From Longimicrobiales bacterium (lineage in GTDB: Bacteria; Gemmatimonadota; Gemmatimonadetes; Longimicrobiales; Gaopeijiaceae), in assembly GCA_958296005.1 (NCBI GenBank), contig CATQHQ010000002.1:1110501-1174500 (forward strand): DNA of 64,000 bases, written 5' to 3'. Within the stretch, counting starts at the first letter, position 1. Every line of letters starts with the position of its first letter. Below the pieces are notes generated by a model. That model was not told the DNA's origin. It ran no database searches and saw only the letters and a list, made by a program, of their open reading frames with translations. A program made the position numbers and the translations under genes. This document shows positions 27,513 through 35,952 of the stretch, piece after piece.

Positions 27513-28954
27513 GCCGCCCGCCTTCGGCCTCGGACCCCCGACGAGCGATCCCGGGGGTGGACCGCGTGCTGGCCCGCCCCTGGTGCCGCGACCTTGCGGC
27601 GCAGCACGGCAGGTCCTGGGTCGCGGCGCGCCTGCGGGCCGTGCTGGACCAGCTCCGCAACGGCCGGCTGGCGCTCCCCGCCACCGACGAAGGCTTGGCC
27701 GACTTGGTCCGCGCCGAGGCCGCGCGGGCGAGCGCGCCGTCGCTGCGGCCCGTCGTCAACGCCACGGGAGTGGTCCTCCACACCAACCTGGGCCGCGCCC
27801 CGCTGGCCGCCGAAGCCAGGGACGCGATCGCCGCCGCGTCGGGCTACGGCAACCTGGAGTTCGACCTGGCGGCCGGCGAACGGGGCTCCCGCTACGTCCA
27901 CTGCGTCGGGCTGATCGCCGAGCTCACCGGCGCAGAGGACGCGGTGGTGGTCAACAACGGGGCCGGGGCGCTGGCGCTGGCGCTGGCCTCGCTGGCCGGC
28001 GGCAAGGGCGTCGCGGTGTCCCACGGCGAGCTCGTGGAGATCGGCGGCGGCTTCCGCATCTCGGAGGTCGTGGAGGCCGCGGGCGCCCGGCTGGTGCCGG
28101 TCGGAACCACCAACCGCACCCGCTTGGCCGACTACGCCCGCGCCGTCGAGAGCGGAGGCGTCGGCGCGATCCTCAAGGTCCACCGCTCCAACTTCCGCAT
28201 GACGGGGTTCACCAGCGAAGCGGGCCTCTCGGAGCTGGCGAAGCTGGGCGCTGAAGCCGGCGTTCCCGTCGTCTACGACCTGGGCTCGGGCCTCCTCGTG
28301 GACCCATCGGGGCTGGGCCTGCCCCCGGAGCCCACCGTGTCCGACGGCGTGTCGGCGGGCCTCGACGTCGTCGTGTTCTCCGGCGACAAGCTCCTGGGCG
28401 GCCCCCAAGCCGGGGTGCTCGCGGGGAAGCGGGCGGCAGTGTCGACCGCCAGATCGCACTCCCTCTGCCGGGCGCTCCGCAGCGACAAGCTCGCGCTGGC
28501 GGGTCTCGAGGCCACCTTGGCCCTCTACCGCGACCCAGAGCGCGCCCGGGAGCGCATCCCCGCTCTCCGAATGATCGCGGCCCCGGCCGCCGAGGTGGAG
28601 CGCAGGGCCAACGCGGTGCTGGACCGGGTGCTGGCGCAGCAGCCGAGCCGCGAGCCGTCCGTTCCCGCCGGCGTCGAAGCGGGCGGCTCCCTGGTGGGCG
28701 GTGGAACCTTCCCCGGGACCCGCCTCCCCACCGCGCTCCTCGTGGTGCGCGCAGGCGAAGCCGCCGAGGCGTGGCTGGCCGCGCTCCGGTCCCACGATCC
28801 GCCGGTCGTCGCCCGGAGCCGCAAGGGCCGGGTCGTCCTCGACCTCAGAACCGTCTCTCCCGACGAAGACGCGGTGGTGGCGTCGGCGCTGGCCTCGGCT
28901 TCGGCTCGTCTCGGATCGCTTCTCGTCGATGCCCAACTTGCCGAGCCCTCCTGA
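27509..28954 (+). CDS. selA: L-seryl-tRNA(Sec) selenium transferase
   Basis: 481 aa from GTG 27509 (GTGA overlap). PLP-dependent enzyme that converts Ser-tRNA(Sec) to Sec-tRNA(Sec) using selenophosphate. The N-terminal domain (ASDPRRAIPGVDRVLARP), the core VNATGVVLHTNLGRAPL, the YGNLEFDL and VVNNGAGALALAL segments and the PLP lysine K294 in FSGDKLLGGPQAG are all there, as is the RSHSLCRALRSDKL segment. The organism therefore is likely to make selenoproteins, but selB, selC and selD are not in the window and I saw no Sec-type TGA interrupting any gene here. Full length. Confidence 0.93.
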   Translation: MSRPPSASDPRRAIPGVDRVLARPWCRDLAAQHGRSWVAARLRAVLDQLRNGRLALPATDEGLADLVRAEAARASAPSLRPVVNATGVVLHTNLGRAPLAAEARDAIAAASGYGNLEFDLAAGERGSRYVHCVGLIAELTGAEDAVVVNNGAGALALALASLAGGKGVAVSHGELVEIGGGFRISEVVEAAGARLVPVGTTNRTRLADYARAVESGGVGAILKVHRSNFRMTGFTSEAGLSELAKLGAEAGVPVVYDLGSGLLVDPSGLGLPPEPTVSDGVSAGLDVVVFSGDKLLGGPQAGVLAGKRAAVSTARSHSLCRALRSDKLALAGLEATLALYRDPERARERIPALRMIAAPAAEVERRANAVLDRVLAQQPSREPSVPAGVEAGGSLVGGGTFPGTRLPTALLVVRAGEAAEAWLAALRSHDPPVVARSRKGRVVLDLRTVSPDEDAVVASALASASARLGSLLVDAQLAEPS

Positions 28955-28958
28955 ACCC

Positions 28959-29606
28959 GTGACCCGAGCGACTCCTCCCCGGCCTCGGCCCGACCCGGGC
29001 CAACCGCCTCCCCGCCGAGCCGTCTTCGTGGACCGGGACGGAACCGTCATTCAGGAGCGCCACTACCTGGCCGATCCCGCCGGCGTCGCCTTGGTCCCCG
29101 GCGCGCCCGAAGCGCTCCTGCGGCTCCGAGCGATGGGGTTCGCGCTGGTTCTGGTCACCAACCAGTCGGGGATCGGACGGGGCCTCTACACCTTGGGGGA
29201 CTATCGCAGGGTCGCGGCGGAAGTGGACCGGCAACTTGCGGCGGCCGGCGTCGTCATGGACGGCACCTACTTCTGTCCCGACACTCCCGGACTCGACCCC
29301 GAGACGACCTGTCGGAAGCCCAGCCCGCTCATGCACCGCGCCGCCGCCCGCGACCTGCGCCTGTCGACCAGGGGCTCCTACTGCGTGGGCGACAAGCTGA
29401 GCGACGTGCTGCCCGCCGAGACGCTGGGCGGCACGGGAATTCTGGTCCGCACCGGGTGGGGCCGGGAGGAAGAAGACACGGTCGCGCCGGAGCATCACGT
29501 GGTGGACGACCTGACGGCGGCCGCGGAGCTGATCGCCCGGATCGAAGAAGACCAAGAGGGCGTCAAGCCGACGGAAGTCCGCCGAGACCCGTCCCAGGCG
29601 CGTTGA
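28959..29606 (+). CDS. HAD-IIIA phosphatase, GmhB-like
   Basis: 215 aa from GTG 28959. A HAD hydrolase with motif I FVDRDGTVI (both catalytic Asp), VLVTNQSGIGRG (motif II), CRKPSPLMHRAA (motif III Lys) and YCVGDKLSDVLPAETLGGTGILVRTGWG (motif IV). The layout matches D-glycero-D-manno-heptose-1,7-bisphosphate 7-phosphatase GmhB, used for LPS core heptose. The zinc loop is reduced: CPDTPGLDPETTCRKP has two Cys but lacks the Cys-x-His pair and one Cys of the E. coli type, so substrate identity is uncertain; histidinol phosphatase is another HAD-IIIA option. It starts four bases after selA. Confidence 0.78.
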   Translation: MTRATPPRPRPDPGQPPPRRAVFVDRDGTVIQERHYLADPAGVALVPGAPEALLRLRAMGFALVLVTNQSGIGRGLYTLGDYRRVAAEVDRQLAAAGVVMDGTYFCPDTPGLDPETTCRKPSPLMHRAAARDLRLSTRGSYCVGDKLSDVLPAETLGGTGILVRTGWGREEEDTVAPEHHVVDDLTAAAELIARIEEDQEGVKPTEVRRDPSQAR

Positions 29607-29685
29607 CCTCGACTTTCCGGCTGGGTAGCTTCCAGGCCCGGACACGGAACCGCACGCCACGCCCACGGAGCGCGAAACCTCGGCC
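29607..29685 (+). other. Short intergenic gap
   Basis: Seventy-nine bases between the phosphatase and the Fe-S carrier gene. Nothing beyond a possible weak promoter is visible; there is no clear hairpin or -35/-10 pair. Confidence 0.4.
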
Positions 29686-30018
29686 ATGCTGTTGTTGACC
29701 CTCACCCCCAACGCCGCCGAGAAGGTGCAGGGGTTCCTCAAGGAGCACGACGGGCCACCGGACTCGGGGCTTCGAGTCGCGGTGCTTCCCGGCGGCTGCT
29801 CCGGGTTCCAGTACGGCGTGGAGATCGACGACACGCCCGAGTCCGACGACGAAGTCCTGGAGCACCACGGCATCCGCATCTTCGTGGACCCCTTCAGCGC
29901 CCAGTACCTGGAGGGGATCGAGATCGACTACGTGACCTCGATGATGGGATCCGGCTTCGCCTTCAAGAACCCCCAGGCCACCGGCGGATGCGGATGCGGG
30001 AGTTCCTTCACCGTCTAG
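29686..30018 (+). CDS. A-type iron-sulfur cluster carrier (HesB/IscA/ErpA family)
   Basis: 110 aa. Carries Fe-S clusters from the scaffold to target enzymes in the cytosol. The three conserved cysteines are present: one in LPGGCSGFQYGVEID and two in GGCGCGSSF at the C-terminus; the segment VFVDPFSAQYLEGIEIDYV-like (IFVDPFSAQYLEGIEIDYV) is diagnostic. Length is normal. Which subgroup (IscA, SufA, ErpA) cannot be settled. It may serve IspG, encoded 3.4 kb downstream, which needs a 4Fe-4S cluster, but that link is only an inference. Confidence 0.9.
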   Translation: MLLLTLTPNAAEKVQGFLKEHDGPPDSGLRVAVLPGGCSGFQYGVEIDDTPESDDEVLEHHGIRIFVDPFSAQYLEGIEIDYVTSMMGSGFAFKNPQATGGCGCGSSFTV

Positions 30019-30028
30019 GAACCGCGGC

Positions 30029-30676
30029 TTGATCTTCTCCTTTACCGGCGGCCTCTTCGCCCAGAACACATTTCTGGTCGCGTGCGCAGACGGCCGCACC
30101 GCCGTCCTCGTGGACCCCGGCGCCGCCGCCCCGTCCGCCCTGGCCGCGGCCAAGGCCAAGGGCCTGAGCGTCGAAGCGATCCTGCTGACCCACGCCCACC
30201 TCGACCACATCGAGCGAGTCGCCTTCGCCAAGCGGGAGACGGGTGCGCCGGTCCACCTTCACCCCGCCGACCGTCCCGTTTGGGACGATGCGATCACGCG
30301 CGCCGCGACGTTCGGCGTGCCTTTCGAGCCGCCCGAGCCCCCCGACGCCGACCTCGTTGCGGGCGCCACGCTGGCGTTCGGCGGCTCCGAGTTCCGGGTC
30401 GCCTTCGCCCCGGGCCACGCCCCGGGCCACGTCATCTTCGTCTCGACGACGGAGCCCGTGGCGCTGGTGGGCGACGTGATCTTCCAAGGCTCGATCGGGC
30501 GCACCGACCTGCCCGGAGGCGACTACCGCACCCTCATGGAGTCGATCCGCTCCCAGGTGCTGGTGCTCCCCCACGAGACCCGGCTGTACCCGGGCCACGG
30601 ACCGGAGACGACCGTCGGCGCCGAAGCCCGAGCCAACCCCTTCGTGGCCCCTCTCTACGCCGGCCACTTCGCGTGA
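30029..30676 (+). CDS. Metallo-beta-lactamase-fold hydrolase (glyoxalase II-like)
   Basis: 215 aa from TTG 30029. The MBL signature LLTHAHLDHIE (H-x-H-x-D-H), a later His in APGHAPGHVIF, the metal-bridging Asp in ALVGDVIFQGSIGRTDLPGGD and the final His in LYPGHGPETTVG are all present, so the two-metal site is complete. The GSIGRTDLPGGDY stretch puts it in the YcbL/glyoxalase II-like hydrolase group, which acts on thioesters such as S-lactoylglutathione or bacillithiol analogues; the real substrate is not known. Starts 10 bases after the Fe-S carrier gene and overlaps purN. Confidence 0.87.
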   Translation: MIFSFTGGLFAQNTFLVACADGRTAVLVDPGAAAPSALAAAKAKGLSVEAILLTHAHLDHIERVAFAKRETGAPVHLHPADRPVWDDAITRAATFGVPFEPPEPPDADLVAGATLAFGGSEFRVAFAPGHAPGHVIFVSTTEPVALVGDVIFQGSIGRTDLPGGDYRTLMESIRSQVLVLPHETRLYPGHGPETTVGAEARANPFVAPLYAGHFA

Positions 30677-31392
30677 CGCCGGGCGGCTCGCCGGACGCCG
30701 TCCCCGTCGCCGTCTTCGCTTCCGGCTCCGGCACCAACTTCCAGTCGCTCCTCGACAGGGAGGCAAGGGGCACGGCGTACCGGATCGAGCTGCTGGTGAC
30801 CGACCGGCCGTGCGCGGCGGAGGGGCGGGCCCGGGCCGCGGGAAGGGCGGTGCGACGGGTTGATTTCCGCGGGGCCGCCGACGGCGTGGCCGCCCAGGTC
30901 CTGGCTGCCCTGGAGGGAGCGGGCGCGAGGGCGATCCTCCTCGCCGGGTTCGTCAAGCTGCTGCCGGCGGCCGTCTGCCAGGCGTACCGGGGCAGGGCGC
31001 TGAACGTCCACCCGGCGCTGCTTCCGTTCTTCGGGGGCAAGGGGATGTACGGCTCTCGGGTCCACGAAGCCGTGCTCCGCGCCGGCGTCAAGCTCTCGGG
31101 ACCGACCGTCCACCAAGTCAACGAGCGTTACGACGACGGCCGAATCGTGGCCCAATGGCCCATCCCGGTGCTGCCCGGCGATACGCCCGCCGCCCTCGCG
31201 GCCCGGGTGCTGGAAGTGGAGCACGTCCTCTACCCGGAAGCCGCCGACGCCCTGGCCTGCGGGATCGTCTCGGGATCGGCCCCGGTCTTTCGGTGGCCGG
31301 GATGCGGTTCAGGCGCGGGCGAGGCGACCCGGACGCCCGACGGCGACCTTCGGCGGCTAGTGGCGGAGGCGTTCGGCGGCGACCGTGGCTAG
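30673..31392 (+). CDS. purN: Phosphoribosylglycinamide formyltransferase PurN
   Basis: 239 aa from GTG 30673 (GTGA overlap with the hydrolase). Transfers a formyl group from 10-formyl-THF to GAR in purine synthesis. The family start VAVFASGSGTNFQSLL, the folate site LAGFVKLLPAAVC, and the catalytic block RALNVHPALLPFFGGKGMYGSRVHEAVLRAGVKLSGPTVHQVNERYDDGRIVAQ (catalytic Asn in LNVHPAL, His in TVHQV, Asp in YDDG) are intact. The last ~30 residues extend beyond the usual end and look low-complexity. Overlaps purH by eight bases. Confidence 0.94.
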   Translation: MTPGGSPDAVPVAVFASGSGTNFQSLLDREARGTAYRIELLVTDRPCAAEGRARAAGRAVRRVDFRGAADGVAAQVLAALEGAGARAILLAGFVKLLPAAVCQAYRGRALNVHPALLPFFGGKGMYGSRVHEAVLRAGVKLSGPTVHQVNERYDDGRIVAQWPIPVLPGDTPAALAARVLEVEHVLYPEAADALACGIVSGSAPVFRWPGCGSGAGEATRTPDGDLRRLVAEAFGGDRG

Positions 31393-33088
31393 GCGCCGGG
31401 CGTTGCTCAGCGTCTCCGACAAGACCGGGGTCGCCGCCTTCGGGAAGGGCCTGGTGGAGATCGGCTGGGAAGTGCTCTCCACCGGCGGCACGGCCCGCGC
31501 GTTGGAGGAAGCTCGGGTCCCCGTGACGGAGGTCGCCGAGGCGACGCGCCACCCGGAGATGCTCGGTGGTCGGGTCAAGACGCTGCACCCCGCCGTCCAC
31601 GCGGGGATCCTGGCCCGGCGAAGCCGCCCGGACGACATCGAGCAGCTGGCACGGCAGGGCTACCGGCCCGTCGATCTGGTCGCGGTCAACCTCTACCCCT
31701 TCCGGGAGACGGTGGCCGCCCCCGGCGCAACCGACGAACTCGCCATGGAGAATGTGGACATCGGCGGCCCGGCGATGATCCGCGCGGCGGCCAAGAACCA
31801 CCGGGACGTGTGGGCGGTCGTGGACCCGGCGGACTACGGCGCGGTCCTGCGGGCGCTGGCGGACGGCGGCGGCCTCGGCTCGGAAGCGGCGGCGCTGCGA
31901 CGGCGGCTGGCGGCCAAGGCCTTCCGCGAGGTCTCGTCCTACGACGCGGCCGTGGCGGACTACCTGTCGGGCACCGCCAGGGCCGCCTCGGCGGAGGAAC
32001 AGCCTCCCCGGATCGCCTTGCGCCTCAAGCGCAGCCGAGCGCTCCGCTACGGCGAGAACCCGGACCAACCCGCCGCGTTCTACGTGGCGGAAGAGACGAG
32101 CGCAGCGGCGGGTGCCGCCGGCGTCGCCGCCTTGGTCCAGCTTCAGGGCAAGGAGCTGTCCTACAACAACATTCTGGACCTGGACGGGGCGCTGCTCGCC
32201 CTCGGGCCGTTCGCGTTCGCCCGGGAGCCGGCGGTGTGCGTCGTCAAGCACACGACGCCGTGCGGGCTGGCGCTGCGCTCCACGCTGGCCGACGCCTTCG
32301 CCCGCGCCCGGGACACCGACCCCGTGTCCGCCTTCGGCTCGGTGATCGCGACCAATCGGCCCGTCGACCGGGACACGGCGGAGGCCGTCGCCTCGATCTT
32401 CGTCGAGTGCGTCGCGGCGCCGGGCTTCGCCCCCGAAGCGCTGGAGGTCCTTTCCGCCAAGAAGAACCTGCGGCTGCTGGCGTTCCCCCACCGGGCCGAA
32501 GCCCATCCGGCCGAGCCTGCCGACGACCCGTGGTGGCAGGCGGCCGGCGAGCCGCTGCGGACGGGCGCCCGCTTCCTGGCCGGCGCAGGAGCTGGAGCGT
32601 TCCCAGGCGCGCCTGCGCTCCGCTCCGTCTACGGCGGGCTGCTGGCCCAGTCGGTGCCGACGCCGCCGTTCCACGGTCCGCCCCCGCCCGAATGGAAGGC
32701 CGTCACCCGCCGCCGCCCGACGGACCGCGAGGTGCGCGACCTGTCGTTCGCGTGGGCGGCGGTGGCCAGCGTCAAGTCCAACGCTATCCTGCTAGCGAGG
32801 AACGGGGCCACCGTTGGAATCGGCACGGGCCAGACGAGCCGCGTGGACTCGTCCCAGATCGCCGTCCGCAAGGCCCGGGACGCCGGCCTCGAGAGCGAGC
32901 TCGACGGCGCGGCGTTGGCGTCGGACGCCTTCTTCCCGTTCCGAGACGGCGTGGACGCGGCGGCGGAGGCGGGCGTGCGCGCGATCGTCCAGCCCGGCGG
33001 CTCGATCCGCGACGAAGAGGTCGTCGCCGCTGCCGACGAGCACGGCATCGCGATGGTGTTCACCGGGCGGAGGCTCTTCCGCCACTGA
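31385..33088 (+). CDS. purH: Bifunctional AICAR transformylase / IMP cyclohydrolase PurH
   Basis: 567 aa from GTG 31385. Catalyses the last two steps to IMP. The IMP cyclohydrolase half starts ALLSVSDKTGVAAFGKGLVEIGWEVLSTGGTARAL and includes TRHPEMLGGRVKTLHPAVHAGIL and the NLYPFRETVA block; the transformylase half has LRYGENPDQPAAFY, the KELSYNNILDLD block, the catalytic VKHTTPCGLAL (Lys-His) and DPVSAFGSVIA. The C-terminus FPFRDGVDAAAEAGVRAIVQPGGSIRDEEVVAAADEHGIAMVFTG...RLFRH is the normal end. About 40 residues longer than E. coli PurH, mostly in the middle (FPHRAEAHPAEPADDP region). Confidence 0.96.
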   Translation: MARRRALLSVSDKTGVAAFGKGLVEIGWEVLSTGGTARALEEARVPVTEVAEATRHPEMLGGRVKTLHPAVHAGILARRSRPDDIEQLARQGYRPVDLVAVNLYPFRETVAAPGATDELAMENVDIGGPAMIRAAAKNHRDVWAVVDPADYGAVLRALADGGGLGSEAAALRRRLAAKAFREVSSYDAAVADYLSGTARAASAEEQPPRIALRLKRSRALRYGENPDQPAAFYVAEETSAAAGAAGVAALVQLQGKELSYNNILDLDGALLALGPFAFAREPAVCVVKHTTPCGLALRSTLADAFARARDTDPVSAFGSVIATNRPVDRDTAEAVASIFVECVAAPGFAPEALEVLSAKKNLRLLAFPHRAEAHPAEPADDPWWQAAGEPLRTGARFLAGAGAGAFPGAPALRSVYGGLLAQSVPTPPFHGPPPPEWKAVTRRRPTDREVRDLSFAWAAVASVKSNAILLARNGATVGIGTGQTSRVDSSQIAVRKARDAGLESELDGAALASDAFFPFRDGVDAAAEAGVRAIVQPGGSIRDEEVVAAADEHGIAMVFTGRRLFRH

Positions 33089-33134
33089 GCCGAGATCGCA
33101 TCGCTCACCGAGCTTCGCTGGCCGCCCGCCCGCC

Positions 33135-33163
33135 TTGAAGCTCCCCCGTCCCCGGGCCATCTT
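33135..33163 (+). promoter_or_regulatory. Possible promoter for tRNA-Ser
   Basis: TTGAAG at 33135-33140, 17-base spacer, CATCTT at 33158-33163, ending 12 bases before the mature tRNA 5' end. The -10 is poor, so this is a weak call. Confidence 0.35.
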
Positions 33164-33175
33164 CCTGATGCTGAA

Positions 33176-33260
33176 GGAGGGGTGGCAGAGCGGTTCAATG
33201 CACCGGTCTTGAAAACCGGCGCCCAAAACGGGCACGTGGGTTCGAATCCCACCCCCTCCG
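33176..33260 (+). tRNA. tRNA-Ser (anticodon UGA)
   Basis: Acceptor stem GGAGGGG (33176-33182) pairs with CCCCTCC (33253-33259), discriminator G. The anticodon arm reads ACCGGTCTTGAAAACCGGC, giving loop CTTGAAA and anticodon TGA. A long variable arm (GCCCAAAACGGGC) marks it as class II, as expected for serine. The T arm is GTGGG-TTCGAAT-CCCAC. CCA is not encoded. It decodes UCA and other UCN codons. Confidence 0.95.
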
Positions 33261-33384
33261 TGGAGCGAAGCGAACGGTGGGGATGGGGTTCGCAACATGT
33301 TCGAGCCGGAGCGGGCGCCGCTTGCGGCGGCCTGCGGAGACAGCCCGGAGGGCCATCCCACCCCCTCCGTAGGACCGAAGCGAG
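33246..33384 (+). repeat. Direct repeat of the tRNA-Ser 3' end, 109 bases apart
   Basis: ATCCCACCCCCTCCGT plus a following GGA-CGAAGCGA block occurs at 33246-33274 and again at 33355-33383, with only a few differences. The first copy is the T-arm/acceptor 3' end of tRNA-Ser and its flank. The second is free-standing, with no tRNA body before it; a GGGATGG/CCATCCC pair could fold the segment between them. Confidence 0.65.
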
Positions 33385-33400
33385 ACCGCCGGAGCCGACC

Positions 33401-34606
<1,206 letters not shown>

Positions 34607-34694
34607 CGATCGCTCGGCCAGGTCGCCGGTCGCGCTCCGCGCCCGCGCCCGTTGCCAGTGCTTCGCCCGACGCCCACGATAGGAACATCACGGC

Positions 34695-34708
34695 CAGACA
34701 GGTGTCTG
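34695..34708 (+). promoter_or_regulatory. Palindrome upstream of the efflux operon (candidate operator)
   Basis: CAGACAGGTGTCTG: perfect 6-bp arms CAGACA/TGTCTG around GG, in the 167-base gap before the adaptor gene, 66 bases before its ATG. RND operons are often repressed by TetR-type proteins bound to such sites, but no regulator gene is next to it here. Confidence 0.45.
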
Positions 34709-34773
34709 ACCTATCGAAGATCGGACGACCTCGATCCGACGACCCATAGCAAGAACCCCAAGGAGCTTCGACC

Positions 34774-35952
34774 ATGGCCTACTCCCGAACGATCCTGCGG
34801 GGAGCCTCTCTTGTCGTCGTCCTAGCGCTGCTCGCGGGCACGATCTACTGGCGAGTCCGACCCGACCCCGAGGCCGAAGCCCAGGCGTCGGGGGGGAGTG
34901 AAACGCAAGCGGAGGTCGTCCAGTCGGTGCAGGAGCAGTTCAACACCGAGATTCCTCAGCCCGTCCGAGGCGTGGCAGCGGTGCAGGACACATTGTGGAT
35001 ATCCGTCAACGCGAACGGGCGAGCTGCCGCGATCCGCTCCGTGATGCTGACCGCCCAGGTCGAGGGGCGCGTCGCCCAGGTCTCGGTGGAGGAGAACCAG
35101 TACGTCGGCGAAGGCGAGCTGGTGGTGCTGGTCGATACCGCGGAGTTCGCCCTGGAGGTGGCGGCCAAGGCGGCCGCGCTCCGCAAGACGGAGGCGGACT
35201 ATCAAGCCCGCGTCCTCTTCGACGAAGAGATCGAGGACGACGAAGTCCGGGCCAGCCGGGACCGGTTCGCCCGATCGTCAACGGGCCTCGACCAAGCCGA
35301 GGTGGAGCACCGGCGGGCGCTCCTGGAGCTGGAGAAGACGGCTGTGCAGGCGCCGTTCGGCGGCCGGGTCGCCGACCTCAAGGTCGTGGTCGGCCAGCTG
35401 GTTCGAGCGGGCGACGAGCTTCTCACCTTGGTGGACCTGAGCCCGATCAAGGTCGAGTTGCAGGCCCTGGGAACGGAGGTCGTCAACCTGGAGGAAGGCC
35501 GGGTCGCCACCCTCACCGTCACGGCCTTTCCCGACACGACCTTCACCGGGCGGATCCGGACGATCAACCCGGTGATCGACCCTACGAACAACACGGCCAG
35601 AGTCACGGTCCACCTGCCCAACAGGGACGGCCGGATCAAGCCCGGGATGTTCGCCGAAGCCGAGCTGCAGGCGCGGAACTTTCCGGATCGCATCCTGGTG
35701 CCCCGGGCGGCCGTTCTCGAACGGGGAGACCGGCGCACCATGCTCTTCGTCTTCGAGGAGGGGAGGGCCCAGTGGCGGTACGTGACGACGGGCCTCGAAA
35801 ACGAGGAGTTCGTCGAGCTGGTGGAGGGAGACGAGGACTGGGTCGCCCCCGGAGAGGTCGTGCTGGTGGACGGCCACCACTACCTGACCCACGACGCCGC
35901 GGTGCAGCTCGTGGATGATCCTGCGGCGGCGGGAGGGAGGCCGTCCCGATGA
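34774..35952 (+). CDS. RND efflux periplasmic adaptor (membrane fusion protein)
   Basis: 392 aa, ATG 34774 with AAGGAG eight bases upstream. One N-terminal membrane helix (LVVVLALLAGTIYW), a lipoyl-like/barrel-sandwich domain (SVMLTAQVEGRVAQVSVEENQYVGEGELVVLVD), a coiled-coil hairpin (DYQARVLFDEEIEDDEVRASRDR), TAVQAPFGGRVADLKVVVGQLV, a beta-barrel domain with GRIRTINPVIDPTNNTARVTVHLPN, and a membrane-proximal end. It links the inner-membrane pump to the TolC channel. First gene of a four-gene efflux operon; overlaps the TolC gene by four bases. Confidence 0.92.
   Translation: MAYSRTILRGASLVVVLALLAGTIYWRVRPDPEAEAQASGGSETQAEVVQSVQEQFNTEIPQPVRGVAAVQDTLWISVNANGRAAAIRSVMLTAQVEGRVAQVSVEENQYVGEGELVVLVDTAEFALEVAAKAAALRKTEADYQARVLFDEEIEDDEVRASRDRFARSSTGLDQAEVEHRRALLELEKTAVQAPFGGRVADLKVVVGQLVRAGDELLTLVDLSPIKVELQALGTEVVNLEEGRVATLTVTAFPDTTFTGRIRTINPVIDPTNNTARVTVHLPNRDGRIKPGMFAEAELQARNFPDRILVPRAAVLERGDRRTMLFVFEEGRAQWRYVTTGLENEEFVELVEGDEDWVAPGEVVLVDGHHYLTHDAAVQLVDDPAAAGGRPSR

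Noticed and set aside
29686..30018. The A-type Fe-S carrier as a selenoprotein, because selA is close
   Set aside because: All three ligand positions are ordinary Cys codons and there is no in-frame TGA.
33261..33400. A second tRNA suggested by the repeated tRNA-Ser tail
   Set aside because: No D arm, anticodon arm or matching acceptor 5' strand precedes the second copy.
33182..33400. An N-terminal extension of ispG reading back through tRNA-Ser
   Set aside because: The extension is only the tRNA and its flank in translation. The family start is at TTG 33401.
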